DNA of 64,000 nucleotides from Williamsia sp. (lineage in GTDB: Bacteria; Bacteroidota; Bacteroidia; Chitinophagales; Chitinophagaceae). This document shows positions 17,031 to 25,984 of this stretch, piece after piece (position 1 is the stretch's first letter; every line of letters starts with the position of its first letter). The position numbers and the translations under genes were made by a program. The stretch covers positions 1-64,000 of the forward strand of contig JADCRZ010000031.1 of the NCBI GenBank assembly GCA_015069695.1, in the 5' to 3' direction. The notes below the pieces were generated by a model that saw only the letters and a program-made list of their open reading frames with translations, had not been told where the DNA came from and ran no database searches.

Positions 17031-17664
17031 ACCCGGAAGCCGAGAGGTTCTTGAAATGGCCGTTCAGTTTTACTTTTTCTTTGAGCGTTTCCATTTCCGC
17101 CAGTACCGGCAGTACTTTGGTAAGATGTCTTTTTAAATATTCCTGCCGCTGCACTTCCTGCATCAGCCCTAGCAGTTCATACTCCTGCTGCAGGGAAAGC
17201 CCGGCATGATGGGCCAGCAAGTAACTGTTAAGCTGCTCATCCGGCTTTTTAAAATCTTTGGTTACGTTGAGCATGCGGTGCAGTTCGCGGACGGCATTCA
17301 GCACTTTTTGCATCAGCACCTTCTTGCCTGCATCTTCCTGGTTAACCGGATATTCTACGATAGCGCCATTGTACAGTTTATCCGGTATTTCCTTGATCAC
17401 TTCCAGTATCCTGAAAACCCGTTCGCCCCTGGTTACAATGTCCATTTCTCCATTGTCGTAGCGGGTGGTAATGTCTACAATAGATACCAGTGTGCCCAGC
17501 TCGTTAAGGCGGCTGTTGATGACGGAAGGAATGCCAAACGACTTTTTCTGGGAGGCGCACTCTTCAATCAGCTGTTTGTACCGGGGCTCAAAAATGTGCA
17601 GGTTCAATTCCTCTCCGGGATACACTACAATGCTCAAAGGGAATATCGGAATAAAATTTATCAT
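17020..17664 (-). CDS. LON peptidase substrate-binding domain protein
   Basis: A 214-residue stand-alone LON N-terminal domain, without the AAA ATPase or protease parts. Typical features are the start FIPIFPLSIVVYPGEELNLHIFEPRYKQLI and the GTLVSIVDI..DGxxDIVTRGERVFRI strand pattern around residues 57-86. These proteins are related to cereblon-like ligand-binding domains and probably bind degradation substrates or other proteins, but their role is unsettled. It is the first gene of the coaX operon and is divergent from the glycosyltransferase gene at 17829, with about 165 bp between for both promoters. Confidence 0.9.
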   Translation of the reverse strand: MINFIPIFPLSIVVYPGEELNLHIFEPRYKQLIEECASQKKSFGIPSVINSRLNELGTLVSIVDITTRYDNGEMDIVTRGERVFRILEVIKEIPDKLYNGAIVEYPVNQEDAGKKVLMQKVLNAVRELHRMLNVTKDFKKPDEQLNSYLLAHHAGLSLQQEYELLGLMQEVQRQEYLKRHLTKVLPVLAEMETLKEKVKLNGHFKNLSASGFEL

Positions 17665-17828
17665 AGCTCAACTTTCGCGTGCAATCTAATATTTTGTGAC
17701 CAATCCGGATCACTAACAACCAGAGTCGATGGCTGTTTAAGCAAGCAGAAAAATCTCCTTGCAGATCCAATCTGTTAGCCCTGCAATAATTTCTCCAGAA
17801 CAGCTATTTTTGCTCCCGCTTGAAATGG

Positions 17829-18851
17829 ATGCCTGACAATATTATTCTCAGCCGCACAGACAGCATTGGCGATGTGGTGCTTACCCTGCCGGTGGCCAAA
17901 GTGCTCAAGGACCATTTCCCTACGATCAAAATTGCCTTGCTTGGAAGGGAATATACCCGGCAGGTAGCAGAAGCCTGCGTGCATATAGATCAGTTTATAG
18001 AGTACCGGGAATTTCTGCAGCACCCTGTAAAAATAGCCGGTGAGCTGCCCCAGTGTATTGTGCACGTGCTTCCGGAAAGGCAGGTAGCCACAAGAGCCAA
18101 AAAGTTGCGCATACCTTTGCGCATCGGCACTACCAACCGCTTGTATCACTGGAAAACCTGCAACCGCCTGGTGAGGCTCAGCCGAAAAAACTCACCCCTT
18201 CACGAAGCACAGCTTAACCTCCGCTTACTGGAGCCTTTAGGCATTGCGCAAAATTTCCAGCTTGAAGAAATCGGGCAGTGGTATGGCCTGGAACCCTTGC
18301 CTGTACTGCCTGAGCACGTAGCTGCGCTTGTACAGAAAGACAGGTACAATCTGATCCTGCATCCCCGATCCAGGGGAAGCGCCCGTGAGTGGGGCCTGCC
18401 CAATTTTATCCAGCTGATCCACTCACTCGACCCCCAGGTTTACCGTATATTTATTTCCGGCACAAAGGAGGAACAAAAAAGCCTGTCTGCGCTGTTTGAA
18501 GCCGTGGGCAACCAGGTAACCGACCTCACTGGCCGGCTTACACTTACTGAACTGATTTCCTTTATAGCGCATTGTGACGGATTGGTGGCCTGCAGCACCG
18601 GCCCCCTGCACCTCGCGGCAGCCCTGGGCAAGGATGCCCTGGGAATTTATGCACCCCTGCATTCCATCCATCCGGGCCGGTGGAAACCTGTTGGACCCAA
18701 AGCCCAGGTCTTTGTAGTAAACCGGGCATGCGCCGATTGCAAAGGAATGAAAGCTCCCTGCCATTGCATCGAAGAAGTAAGCTGGAGGAGCATCCTGGAT
18801 GAACTGGACAGGCGCTCTGCTGCCAAAGTATTGCCGGTAGAAAAAGTATAA
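17829..18851 (+). CDS. Glycosyltransferase family 9 (heptosyltransferase-like)
   Basis: A 340-residue GT-B enzyme of family 9. The N-terminal ILSRTDSIGDVVLTLPVAKVLK is the characteristic loop and helix, and the C-terminal half has HPRSRGSAREWGLPNFIQLI (nucleotide-sugar region) and ACSTGPLHLAAALGKDALGIYAPLHSIHPGRW. It probably transfers a heptose or related sugar from an ADP-sugar to lipopolysaccharide core in the cytoplasm. The open frame begins with TTG at 17820, but the ATG at 17829 matches the family start. A TATTTTTG sequence lies only about ten bases before it, so the leader would be very short if that is the -7 element. The next glycosyltransferase gene follows after 11 bp. Confidence 0.9.
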   Translation: MPDNIILSRTDSIGDVVLTLPVAKVLKDHFPTIKIALLGREYTRQVAEACVHIDQFIEYREFLQHPVKIAGELPQCIVHVLPERQVATRAKKLRIPLRIGTTNRLYHWKTCNRLVRLSRKNSPLHEAQLNLRLLEPLGIAQNFQLEEIGQWYGLEPLPVLPEHVAALVQKDRYNLILHPRSRGSAREWGLPNFIQLIHSLDPQVYRIFISGTKEEQKSLSALFEAVGNQVTDLTGRLTLTELISFIAHCDGLVACSTGPLHLAAALGKDALGIYAPLHSIHPGRWKPVGPKAQVFVVNRACADCKGMKAPCHCIEEVSWRSILDELDRRSAAKVLPVEKV

Positions 18852-18862
18852 ATGGATCTTGT

Positions 18863-19789
18863 ATGGAAGAACCGCTTGTTTCCATTGTGGTATGCACGTA
18901 TAACGGAGAGCGGTTTATTGAAGACCAGCTCAGGTCTTTGCTGCAGCAAACTTATCAGCACATAGAGATCATTGTTTCAGATGATGCATCTTCCGACGGA
19001 ACGGTTTCGCTTCTTTCCTCCTATTCCTCCCATCCCAAATGCAGGGTGCTGCTGCACAAGGAAAATGTAGGCTTTATCAAAAATTTTGAAAGGGGCATGG
19101 CAGTGGCCACGGGTACGTACATCGCCCTGTGCGACCAGGATGATAGCTGGTTGCCGGAGAAGATCCAGCTGCTGTGCCAGCACATCGGCGATAGTTCAGG
19201 CGTGTACTGCGACAGTGAACTGATCAATGAGCGGGGTGAGCGGCTGGGAAAGAAAATTTCTGACATTAAACATATGTATTCGGGCACCGATGCCCGGGGA
19301 TTTGTGATAACAAACATGGTATCCGGGCATGCCCTGATGATCAGGCGGGAAGTATTGAACCGCGCGCTGCCACTGCCTTCCAGTGTGTTCCATGATGAGT
19401 GGCTGACCGTACACGCCACCGTGCTGAACGGGATCAGGTATGTAGATAAACCGCTTGTTTTGTACAGGCAGCATGAAAAAAACATTACGCAGATCGTCAT
19501 GAACAAACGGGCCCGCTCCCGTACCAGGAATAACCGGTGGAATGCGCTCCTGAGAAAGCTGCAATGGATCAGCTTGCTGGGCAGCATCCAGCGGGAGGAA
19601 GACAAACCTTTTTACACCAGACTGTACGGGCTTTTTGAGCAGAAAAAAAAGGGCCGGTTTGTATGGCCACTGTTTTTCTTCTTACTCAAACACCGCCAGC
19701 CGCTTTTTCAGCACACCAGAAAGAATTTCATCAGCCAGCTGGTAGAAATCAGAAAGCTGGCCAGGGGGGAACAGAAGGAAGAAGATTGA
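18863..19789 (+). CDS. Glycosyltransferase family 2
   Basis: A 308-residue GT-A glycosyltransferase. The start MEEPLVSIVVCTYNGERFIEDQLRSLL leads into the nucleotide site VSDDASSDGT (about 37-46) and the metal-binding CDQDDSW (about 90-96). FHDEWLTVHA (about 172-181) resembles the catalytic ED-type motif, and a basic C-terminal region follows. It is similar to rhamnosyl- or galactosyltransferases of polysaccharide synthesis; sugar and acceptor are unknown. It is in an operon with the GT9 gene 11 bp upstream. It ends at 19789, one base before the stop codon of a convergent gene, with no intergenic space. Confidence 0.9.
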   Translation: MEEPLVSIVVCTYNGERFIEDQLRSLLQQTYQHIEIIVSDDASSDGTVSLLSSYSSHPKCRVLLHKENVGFIKNFERGMAVATGTYIALCDQDDSWLPEKIQLLCQHIGDSSGVYCDSELINERGERLGKKISDIKHMYSGTDARGFVITNMVSGHALMIRREVLNRALPLPSSVFHDEWLTVHATVLNGIRYVDKPLVLYRQHEKNITQIVMNKRARSRTRNNRWNALLRKLQWISLLGSIQREEDKPFYTRLYGLFEQKKKGRFVWPLFFFLLKHRQPLFQHTRKNFISQLVEIRKLARGEQKEED

Positions 19790-20683
19790 TTATCTGTAAA
19801 ACGCACCCTTCATGCGTTTAAAAATGTGTTTGGCTTTTAAAGCGAACGAATCCTTGGGCTCTGCCAGCGGACCTGTATACGCCTGGCCGCGGCGCAGGTA
19901 ATACTTGGAAAAGCTGTTCTGGGTAATGCCCCATTTCCCGATAAAAATATAGTAGCCCTTTCCCTTGTGCAGCCGCTTGGATGATATCTTTCCAAAATGA
20001 TAAACCCGGCTCGCTTCTATGCCTTTAAAAATCCGGACCCCTGCCTGCCACAGCTTCATGGAAAAATCGGGGTCGGAAAGCATGCCTGGTGAGAATTCCG
20101 TGCTGTAGCCTCCTACCAGGTCCCACACATCTTTGTGAACGATGTTGGGTGGCCAGGTAGCTCCCTGCCAGTCGTGCATAGGCAGACCCGCATATTCCTG
20201 CAGCAGCGTCTGTTCATCAAACGAGTGGATGTCGGTGCCATAATTCCCTGCAATAGAGCAGTTGCTTTGCACTTTTGGCTCAATGGCGGTAGTGGAAATA
20301 AAAAAATAAGGATGCCCGATGCGCTGCACTTCCTGCCACAACGCAGTATCCCAGCCGGGACAAACATACATGTCGTCATTCAGGTAAAGGATGTAAGGTG
20401 TTGTAGCCAGGGTTCTGCAGCTGTTGAGGGCATAACAAACACCAATGTTTTTTTCGCTGTATGAATAGTCAATATCGGGCTGTTGCTCGATCCATTCCCG
20501 CGTGCCGTCGGTTCCTTCATTGATGTGGACAATAAGCTGGTAAGAAAGTTTTGAATTTTTGCGGATGCTGCCGATACAGAGCTGTAAATAAGGAAGATTG
20601 TTCCACGTGGGGATCAGAATAGAGAATATGGCATCGGTGCTGTTGCTCCTTTGAACGGTTGTCAGCTTTGCGGGGGGAATCAT
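19790..20683 (-). CDS. Glycosyltransferase family 2
   Basis: A 297-residue GT-A enzyme. After a short leader come FSILIPTWNNLPYLQLCIGSI (about 20-40), IVHINEGTDGTREWIEQ, and YLNDDMYVCPGWD (the DxD-like metal site at about 99-111). LSDPDFSMKLWQAGVRIFKG (about 212-231) holds the acidic catalytic helix. It probably extends a surface glycan together with the two enzymes encoded to its left. It is convergent with the preceding GT2 gene with zero spacing, so the two could interfere in transcription. About 155 bp separate its start from meaB, which runs the other way. Confidence 0.88.
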   Translation of the reverse strand: MIPPAKLTTVQRSNSTDAIFSILIPTWNNLPYLQLCIGSIRKNSKLSYQLIVHINEGTDGTREWIEQQPDIDYSYSEKNIGVCYALNSCRTLATTPYILYLNDDMYVCPGWDTALWQEVQRIGHPYFFISTTAIEPKVQSNCSIAGNYGTDIHSFDEQTLLQEYAGLPMHDWQGATWPPNIVHKDVWDLVGGYSTEFSPGMLSDPDFSMKLWQAGVRIFKGIEASRVYHFGKISSKRLHKGKGYYIFIGKWGITQNSFSKYYLRRGQAYTGPLAEPKDSFALKAKHIFKRMKGAFYR

Positions 20684-20838
20684 ATGCTTGTAATAAAGCC
20701 TATTTTTGAAAAAAACAGATTAATGCATGCCAAGATAACCACTTCTTTACTATCTATCACGGTTGAGTTGCAGCAGATTGGATGTTGTGCTGACGGATGG
20801 GCTTATTCGTCCTTTGCTATCTTAACGCAGTTTGAGGC

Positions 20839-21741
20839 ATGAATTCTTGGAAAGAACTATACCGGCAGCTGGAAGCGGGCAATTTCAGGGCAGTGGCCCG
20901 CGCTATTTCGCTGGTGGAAAATAGCGTGGAAGGCTACCAGGATTTCCTCGAAACTCTGCACCCATCCGCGACCAAGCTGGTAGGGGTTACCGGCCCGCCG
21001 GGCGCAGGCAAAAGCACCCTGGTGGATGCGCTGATTGGTGAATGGATAGCCAGGGAGCAGTCTGTGGCCGTGGTTTGTGTAGATCCTTCTTCTCCCTTTA
21101 ACCAGGGCGCCCTGCTGGGCGACAGGATCCGGATGAGCAGCTGGTACAACCATCCCGGGGTATTTATTCGCTCACTCGCCACCCGCGGCTCACTGGGCGG
21201 ACTGCATCCAAAGATCATCGAGATCACCGATGTGCTGAAGGCCGCCCGGTTTGATGCTATTCTGGTAGAAACAGTAGGTGTTGGGCAAACAGAAATAGAG
21301 ATCGCCGGGCTGGCTGATACCACTGTACTGGTGCTGGTACCCGAGGGAGGAGATGATGTACAGGCCATGAAATCAGGTTTGATGGAAGTAGGAGACTTGT
21401 TTGCCGTCAACAAGGCCGACCGGCCCGGGGCAGATGGACTTGTGAAGCATCTTCGCCAGATGCTTTCGCCGCCTTTTAATACCCGGCAGCAGGCTGCGCC
21501 CATCTTAAAAACCGTTGCCGCTCAAAAACTGGGTGTACCTGAACTGTTCGGGCACATCATCGCACACCAGCAAAAACCTGCTTCCCCCAAAAAGGAAGGA
21601 TTGCTGCTGGAAAAAGCCTATCAGCTGATCCAGCATGAAAAGATGAAGGGGATTGATAAGGAAGGGCTGCAAAAAAAGCTTGCCGGACAAGCCGGGCAAC
21701 CCGGTTTCAACCTGTACCGCTTTGTAAAAGAGTTTCTGTAA
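20839..21741 (+). CDS. meaB: Methylmalonyl-CoA mutase-associated GTPase MeaB
   Basis: A 300-residue G3E-type GTPase that loads and protects adenosylcobalamin on methylmalonyl-CoA mutase. The P-loop is GPPGAGKST (52-60), CVDPSSPFNQGALLGDRIRM (80-99) is the switch I region, ETVGVGQTE (144-152) the switch II region, and NKAD (191-194) the guanine-specific motif. Length and motif order are complete. The mutase genes are not in the window. The gene is followed after 133 bp by rplK, an unusual neighbour; rplK has its own promoter there, so the two are probably separate units. Confidence 0.95.
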   Translation: MNSWKELYRQLEAGNFRAVARAISLVENSVEGYQDFLETLHPSATKLVGVTGPPGAGKSTLVDALIGEWIAREQSVAVVCVDPSSPFNQGALLGDRIRMSSWYNHPGVFIRSLATRGSLGGLHPKIIEITDVLKAARFDAILVETVGVGQTEIEIAGLADTTVLVLVPEGGDDVQAMKSGLMEVGDLFAVNKADRPGADGLVKHLRQMLSPPFNTRQQAAPILKTVAAQKLGVPELFGHIIAHQQKPASPKKEGLLLEKAYQLIQHEKMKGIDKEGLQKKLAGQAGQPGFNLYRFVKEFL

Positions 21742-21755
21742 ACCCAAAAATCCTT

Positions 21756-21786
21756 TTGCTTAAATCAGCAATCTGTTCTACATTTG
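21756..21786 (+). promoter_or_regulatory. Bacteroidota-type promoter for the rplK operon
   Basis: TTG at 21756-21758, a 20-base spacer, then TACATTTG at 21779-21786, matching the TTG/TAnnTTTG consensus of the Bacteroidota primary sigma factor. A start near 21793 would give a leader of about 80 bases. Confidence 0.7.
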
Positions 21787-21825
21787 CAGCCCCAAAGAAA
21801 AAGTTCTTTTGAATTAGGCTTGGGA

Positions 21826-21850
21826 GTTTGCCGGCGATAGGGCCGCAAAC
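21826..21850 (+). promoter_or_regulatory. Leader hairpin upstream of rplK
   Basis: GTTTGC-C-GGC (21826-21835) pairs with GCC-GCAAAC (21842-21850), leaving one bulged base, in the untranslated leader of rplK. In other bacteria the L11-L1 mRNA leader binds ribosomal protein L1 for feedback control. This hairpin is a candidate for that, by position only. Confidence 0.4.
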
Positions 21851-21874
21851 GTTATTACCAAAAATTGTAAATAC

Positions 21875-22318
21875 ATGGCAAAAGAAATCTCAACGTACGT
21901 AAAGTTGCAGGTTAAAGGCGGCCAGGCCAACCCGGCGCCCCCGATCGGTCCTGCACTCGGTTCAAAAGGTATCAACATCATGGAGTTCTGCAAACAGTTC
22001 AATGCAAGAACCCAGGATAAAGTCGGAAAAGTTCTCCCCGTTCTTATTACCGTTTACACCGACAAGAGTTTTGAGTTTATCATCAAAACACCTCCTGCCG
22101 CTGTTCAGCTGATGGACGCAGCAAAAATTCAAAGCGGCTCCAAAGAGCCCAACCGTTCCAAAGTTGGTAAAGTTACCTGGGCACAGGTAGAAGCAATCGC
22201 AAAGGATAAAATGCCCGACCTGAATTGCTTTACGCCTGAAAGCGCGATGCGCATGGTGGCCGGTACAGCCCGCAGCATGGGCCTTACGGTAGAAGGAAAA
22301 GCTCCCTGGGACAATTAA
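21875..22318 (+). CDS. rplK: 50S ribosomal protein L11
   Basis: A 147-residue L11, part of the GTPase-associated centre with L10 and L7/L12 on the 23S rRNA. It starts [32 protein letters not shown] with the conserved PPIGPALG, continues with [13 protein letters not shown], and ends in the RNA-binding domain ([12 protein letters not shown]). Length is normal. It is first in a four-gene unit, rplK-rplA-rplJ-rplL. The usual upstream neighbours nusG and secE are absent; meaB is there instead. Confidence 0.98.
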   Translation: MAKEISTYVKLQVKGGQANPAPPIGPALGSKGINIMEFCKQFNARTQDKVGKVLPVLITVYTDKSFEFIIKTPPAAVQLMDAAKIQSGSKEPNRSKVGKVTWAQVEAIAKDKMPDLNCFTPESAMRMVAGTARSMGLTVEGKAPWDN

Positions 22319-22346
22319 TTTTCTCTGACCTAAAAACTTTTGAACG

Positions 22347-23039
22347 ATGTCTATTGCAAAAAAAAGAAAGGAAGTCAACAAGAAGGTAGACTCCAACAAA
22401 ATATATTCTCTCAAAGACGCATCTACGCTGGTAAAAGAAGTAAATACCTGTAAGTTCGATGCTTCCGTTGATCTGCACATCCGTCTGGGCGTTGATCCTA
22501 AAAAAGCTGACCAGGCCATCCGCGGAACAGTAAACCTGCCACACGGTACCGGTAAAACCAAAAGGGTCCTTGTTCTGTGCACGCCTGATAAAGAAGCAGA
22601 AGCAAAAAGTGCCAATGCTGACTACGTAGGACTGGATGAGTTTATCCAGAAAATTGAAGGTGGCTGGACAGATGTGGATGTTATCATCGCTACTCCTTCG
22701 GTGATGCCCCGCATCGGCCGGTTGGGTAAAGTGCTGGGTCCGCGCAACCTGATGCCGAACCCAAAAACAGGTACGGTAACCAACGACATCGCTAATGCGG
22801 TAAATGAAGTAAAGGGCGGTAAAATCGCTTTCAAGGTAGACAAGGCAGGCATTATCCACGCCTCTATAGGCAGGGTAAGCTTTAATCCTGATAAGCTGAC
22901 TGAGAACAGCCAGGAGTTTATCAATGCCATCATCAAGCTGAAACCATCTTCTGCCAAAGGCGCTTACCTGCGCGGCATCAGCATGGCCAGCTCAATGAGC
23001 CCCGGTATTGCCATCGACACCAAAGCATTTGCCATTTAA
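22347..23039 (+). CDS. rplA: 50S ribosomal protein L1
   Basis: A 230-residue L1, which binds the 23S rRNA L1 stalk and helps tRNA leave the E site; in other bacteria it also represses its own mRNA. It starts [15 protein letters not shown] and contains the signature [21 protein letters not shown] (about 128-148) and the C-terminal [20 protein letters not shown]. Length is normal. There are 28 bp between it and rplK and 70 bp, with a folded leader, before rplJ. Confidence 0.98.
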   Translation: MSIAKKRKEVNKKVDSNKIYSLKDASTLVKEVNTCKFDASVDLHIRLGVDPKKADQAIRGTVNLPHGTGKTKRVLVLCTPDKEAEAKSANADYVGLDEFIQKIEGGWTDVDVIIATPSVMPRIGRLGKVLGPRNLMPNPKTGTVTNDIANAVNEVKGGKIAFKVDKAGIIHASIGRVSFNPDKLTENSQEFINAIIKLKPSSAKGAYLRGISMASSMSPGIAIDTKAFAI

Positions 23040-23049
23040 TCTATTTCAA

Positions 23050-23096
23050 GCACTGCTGCGCTGCAGAACAAACTGGGTTTGATCCGGAGCGCAGAC
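23050..23096 (+). promoter_or_regulatory. Candidate L10 leader (autoregulatory structure) before rplJ
   Basis: CTGCGCT (23056-23062) pairs with AGCGCAG (23088-23094), enclosing an asymmetric purine-rich interior that could hold a kink-turn. It ends 15 bases before the rplJ start. The ribosomal protein L10(L12)4 complex binds such a leader in many bacteria to repress rplJ-rplL. Assignment rests on position and shape. Confidence 0.45.
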
Positions 23097-23109
23097 CAAA
23101 AAAAGCGAC

Positions 23110-23655
23110 ATGACAAAAGATCAGAAGAACGAAATCATTGAAGTGCTGAAAGGCAAGTTCTCTCAGTACAACAACTTCTATATTACCAATACAGAATCTC
23201 TGACCGTTGAGCAGGTGAACAAACTGCGCGGCATCTGCTTCAGCAAGCAGGTGGAAATGAAAGTAGCAAAGAATACGCTCATTAAAAAAGCCCTGGAAAC
23301 AATCGACAATGAACGTTTCAGCGGTATATACGAATCCTTGAACGGCGTAACAGCCCTCCTGTTCAGTGAGAATGCCAAGGAGCCTGCGATGATTATCTCC
23401 GATTTTCGCGACAGCAGCAAAACAGAAAAACCTGTTTTAAAAGCCGCCTTTATTGATGGCGCTGTGTACACGGGCAATGACCAGCTAAGCTCGCTGAAAG
23501 AACTGAAGAGCAAGCAGGATCTGATCGGCGAACTGATCGGACTGCTGCAGTCACCTGCGAAAAACGTGATCAGCGGACTGAACGCTGGCAGCAAACTGGC
23601 CGGTATCGTAAAAGCATTGGAAGAAAGAGGCGAGCCTGCTGAACAAGCAGTTTAG
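23110..23655 (+). CDS. rplJ: 50S ribosomal protein L10
   Basis: A 181-residue L10, the base of the L7/L12 stalk. The N-terminal domain binds rRNA (MTKDQKNEIIEVLKGKFS.., VEMKVAKNTLIKKALE at about 54-69), and the C-terminal helix that holds L7/L12 dimers ends KLAGIVKALEERGEPAEQAV. Length is normal for the family. It lies between rplA and rplL on the same strand, with a likely autoregulatory leader directly upstream. Confidence 0.97.
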   Translation: MTKDQKNEIIEVLKGKFSQYNNFYITNTESLTVEQVNKLRGICFSKQVEMKVAKNTLIKKALETIDNERFSGIYESLNGVTALLFSENAKEPAMIISDFRDSSKTEKPVLKAAFIDGAVYTGNDQLSSLKELKSKQDLIGELIGLLQSPAKNVISGLNAGSKLAGIVKALEERGEPAEQAV

Positions 23656-23757
23656 TTCCCTCCTGATTATAAGCCCAGGCCTGGGGGTCAATCAAAGGCA
23701 AATTTTTTTAAACTCCCGCCGGAGCAAAAGCTGTGAAGGCGGTAAAAATCAACAACT

Positions 23758-24141
23758 ATGGCAGATTTGAAATCATTCGCAGAACAGTTGGTGAACCTGA
23801 CTGTAAAAGAAGTAAACGAACTCGCAAAAATCCTGAAGGATGAGTATGGCATCGAGCCTGCAGCCGCTGCAGTAGCAGTAGCTGGTCCGGGTGCTGGCGC
23901 AGCTGCAGCTGCACCTGAAGCCGCTGAAAAAACATCTTTCAACGTTGTATTGAAAGCCGCTGGTGCCAACAAGCTCAACGTGGTGAAAATAGTAAAAGAC
24001 CTGACTGGTCTTGGACTGAAAGAAGCCAAAGAACTGGTTGATGGCGCTCCGAAACCCATCAAAGAAGGCGTTGCCAAAGCTGAAGCCGAAGAACTGAAGG
24101 CTAAGCTGGCTGATGCTGGTGCAGAAGTTGAGATCCAGTAA
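23758..24141 (+). CDS. rplL: 50S ribosomal protein L7/L12
   Basis: A 127-residue L7/L12, present as dimers on L10 and needed for recruiting translation factors. The N-terminal dimer helices ([22 protein letters not shown]), an Ala/Gly-rich hinge (about 37-58) and the globular domain [40 protein letters not shown] are all present. The 100-bp gap after rplJ contains a CCCAGGCCTGGG palindrome followed by a T-rich stretch, which may adjust expression. A strong terminator follows, so rplL is the last gene of this unit; rpoB is not co-transcribed by it. Confidence 0.98.
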   Translation: MADLKSFAEQLVNLTVKEVNELAKILKDEYGIEPAAAAVAVAGPGAGAAAAAPEAAEKTSFNVVLKAAGANKLNVVKIVKDLTGLGLKEAKELVDGAPKPIKEGVAKAEAEELKAKLADAGAEVEIQ

Positions 24142-24168
24142 TCTCTTTCACAGTAAAAGGTATTATAG

Positions 24169-24199
24169 GCCGGAGTTTAACAGCTCCGGCTTTTTTATT
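24169..24199 (+). terminator. Rho-independent terminator after rplL
   Basis: GCCGGAG (24169-24175) pairs with CTCCGGC (24184-24190) around an 8-base loop, followed by TTTTTT. It ends the rplK-rplL unit and cuts the usual read-through towards rpoB. Confidence 0.9.
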
Positions 24200-24261
24200 T
24201 GCAGCAATCTAGCGGGATAATGGGATATTTGGGTACTAAGATCCTGACCCAACCCCTTACA

Positions 24262-25932
24262 ATGAAAAAAGTTCTTATTGCCCTGGCCGTCCTGCTGGTT
24301 ATTGCCGTTGGTATATTCCTGTATCTGCGCAGCGGCAAAATAAAAGAAGACTTAGAACCCTTTCTTAAAAAGAAGATAAGCGATCTGGTTGTAGATGCAT
24401 CAGATAGCTTGTACCACCTCTCTGTGGAAAGGTTTGAAACAGACATCACCGACAGCCTTATCCTGATCAATGCCCACCTGTATCCCGACACCATATTGTA
24501 TGCGCAAATGGAAAAGGAGCAACGGGCTCCGAATGACCTGTTTGATGTTACCATCCGCCGCCTGGCTATCAGCGATCTTACGCCCACCGCCTTTGTAGGC
24601 GGTAATACCATTGATATAGGTACGCTCTTTATTGATAAGCCGGTTGTAAAAGTGTGGCATAAAAAACAACCCTACAACATCCCGGATGGTGATTCTTCCA
24701 AAACAATCTGGCAGCAAATCAAAAAAGACATCAAGCGGATCCGGGTTGATACAGTCATGTTGAATGAGGTTGACTTTGTGTATACCAACAAGAGCCGCCA
24801 AAACAAACAAACCCGCTTCCTGGACGTAAACCTGCTTTTTACCGACATCCTCCTGGATTCCACGACCCAGTTCGACCGCCAGCGGTTTTTCTTTACAAAA
24901 ACCGGCCGGATCGGCTTTAAAAAATACAGTCTCAACACCGAAGACGGTCTGTACCAGCTGAACATAGATAAGGTGCAGGTACAAACCCATACAAAGGAAA
25001 TCCAGTTGTCACAGGTGCAGTTTAAACCCCGCTTGTCGAAAAAAGATTTTTACAACCGGGTAAAAGTGTCCAAAGACATCTACGACCTGGCGATCGGGCA
25101 GGTAGACCTCAGGAATGTAGACTGGTGGAGCAGCATGGCGGAAGAATCCCTGCTTGTACACAGGCTGGACTTGAAAAATGGAGAGATCAGGATTTACAAA
25201 GACCGCTCCAAGCCGGCTGAGCCTGAATCAAAGCTGGGCAAGTACCCGCACCAGCTTCTCCTGAAAGCGCCGTTGCAGCTAAAGATTGATTCGGTACAGG
25301 TTGATAACCTGGATGTTGCCTATACAGAACTAAATCCAAAGTCAGGACAAACAGGTACCATCTCCTTCAACCGCATTCATGCTACCATCGACCATGTTAC
25401 CAATATACCGGAGGAAGTAAGGGCAGGTCTTTTTTGCACAGTGCGTGCCCGGGCCCTGTTTATGAAAAAAGCCTCCCTGAAAGCCGAGTTCGGGTTCGAC
25501 CTGCTCAGGGCTTCCAAGGGAAATTTCAAGGTAAGTATGTCGATGGGGCAAATGGCAGGAACAGACCTGAACAGCATCACGGTTCCGCTGGGGTTGGTAA
25601 AGGTAAACAGCGCCAATATCAAGAGTCTGGATGCAACTATAACAGGAAACAACTATTCGGCAAGCGGTACGGTAAAGTTTTTATACAATGATTTGAATAT
25701 TACCGCGTTAAAAGAATCGGGCGATACGCTGAAAAAGCGGGGGCTGCTGAGCTTTATTGCCAACAATTTTGTTTTAAGAAAGGAAAATCCGCTGGGGTGG
25801 CAGCCTGTGCGTACAGAGCAGGCGAGCTACCAGCGTAATATGCAAAAGTCATTTTTTAACCTGGTGTGGAAAACCATCTTTGCGGGAACTGGAAAAACGA
25901 TCGGTTATAAAATAAAAAAAGAAAGGATTTAA
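24262..25932 (+). CDS. AsmA-like/DUF748-type anchored periplasmic protein
   Basis: A 556-residue protein with an uncleaved N-terminal membrane helix (KKVLIALAVLLVIAVGIFLYL) and a long, beta-rich periplasmic body. Repeated stretches such as DVTIRRLAISDLTPTAF, IRVDTVMLNEVDFVYTN, LKIDSVQVDNLDVAYTEL and VKVNSANIKSLDATITGNNY have the strand-and-turn rhythm of AsmA/DUF748 proteins, which bridge the envelope and are linked to lipid transport or outer-membrane homeostasis. The frame opens at a TTG (24199) inside the terminator; the ATG at 24262 is preferred. Its position between rplL and rpoB is abnormal: it separates genes that are adjacent in nearly all bacteria. Confidence 0.7.
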   Translation: MKKVLIALAVLLVIAVGIFLYLRSGKIKEDLEPFLKKKISDLVVDASDSLYHLSVERFETDITDSLILINAHLYPDTILYAQMEKEQRAPNDLFDVTIRRLAISDLTPTAFVGGNTIDIGTLFIDKPVVKVWHKKQPYNIPDGDSSKTIWQQIKKDIKRIRVDTVMLNEVDFVYTNKSRQNKQTRFLDVNLLFTDILLDSTTQFDRQRFFFTKTGRIGFKKYSLNTEDGLYQLNIDKVQVQTHTKEIQLSQVQFKPRLSKKDFYNRVKVSKDIYDLAIGQVDLRNVDWWSSMAEESLLVHRLDLKNGEIRIYKDRSKPAEPESKLGKYPHQLLLKAPLQLKIDSVQVDNLDVAYTELNPKSGQTGTISFNRIHATIDHVTNIPEEVRAGLFCTVRARALFMKKASLKAEFGFDLLRASKGNFKVSMSMGQMAGTDLNSITVPLGLVKVNSANIKSLDATITGNNYSASGTVKFLYNDLNITALKESGDTLKKRGLLSFIANNFVLRKENPLGWQPVRTEQASYQRNMQKSFFNLVWKTIFAGTGKTIGYKIKKERI

Positions 25933-25957
25933 TTTTTTTATTCAGAAAAAAGTTTTA

Positions 25958-25984
25958 TTGGTGTCTCTTTCTTAGTTACCTTTG
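25958..25984 (+). promoter_or_regulatory. Bacteroidota-type promoter for rpoB
   Basis: TTG at 25958-25960, a 16-base spacer and TACCTTTG at 25977-25984. It predicts a start near 25991 and a leader of about 130 bases, so rpoB can be transcribed on its own. Confidence 0.65.
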
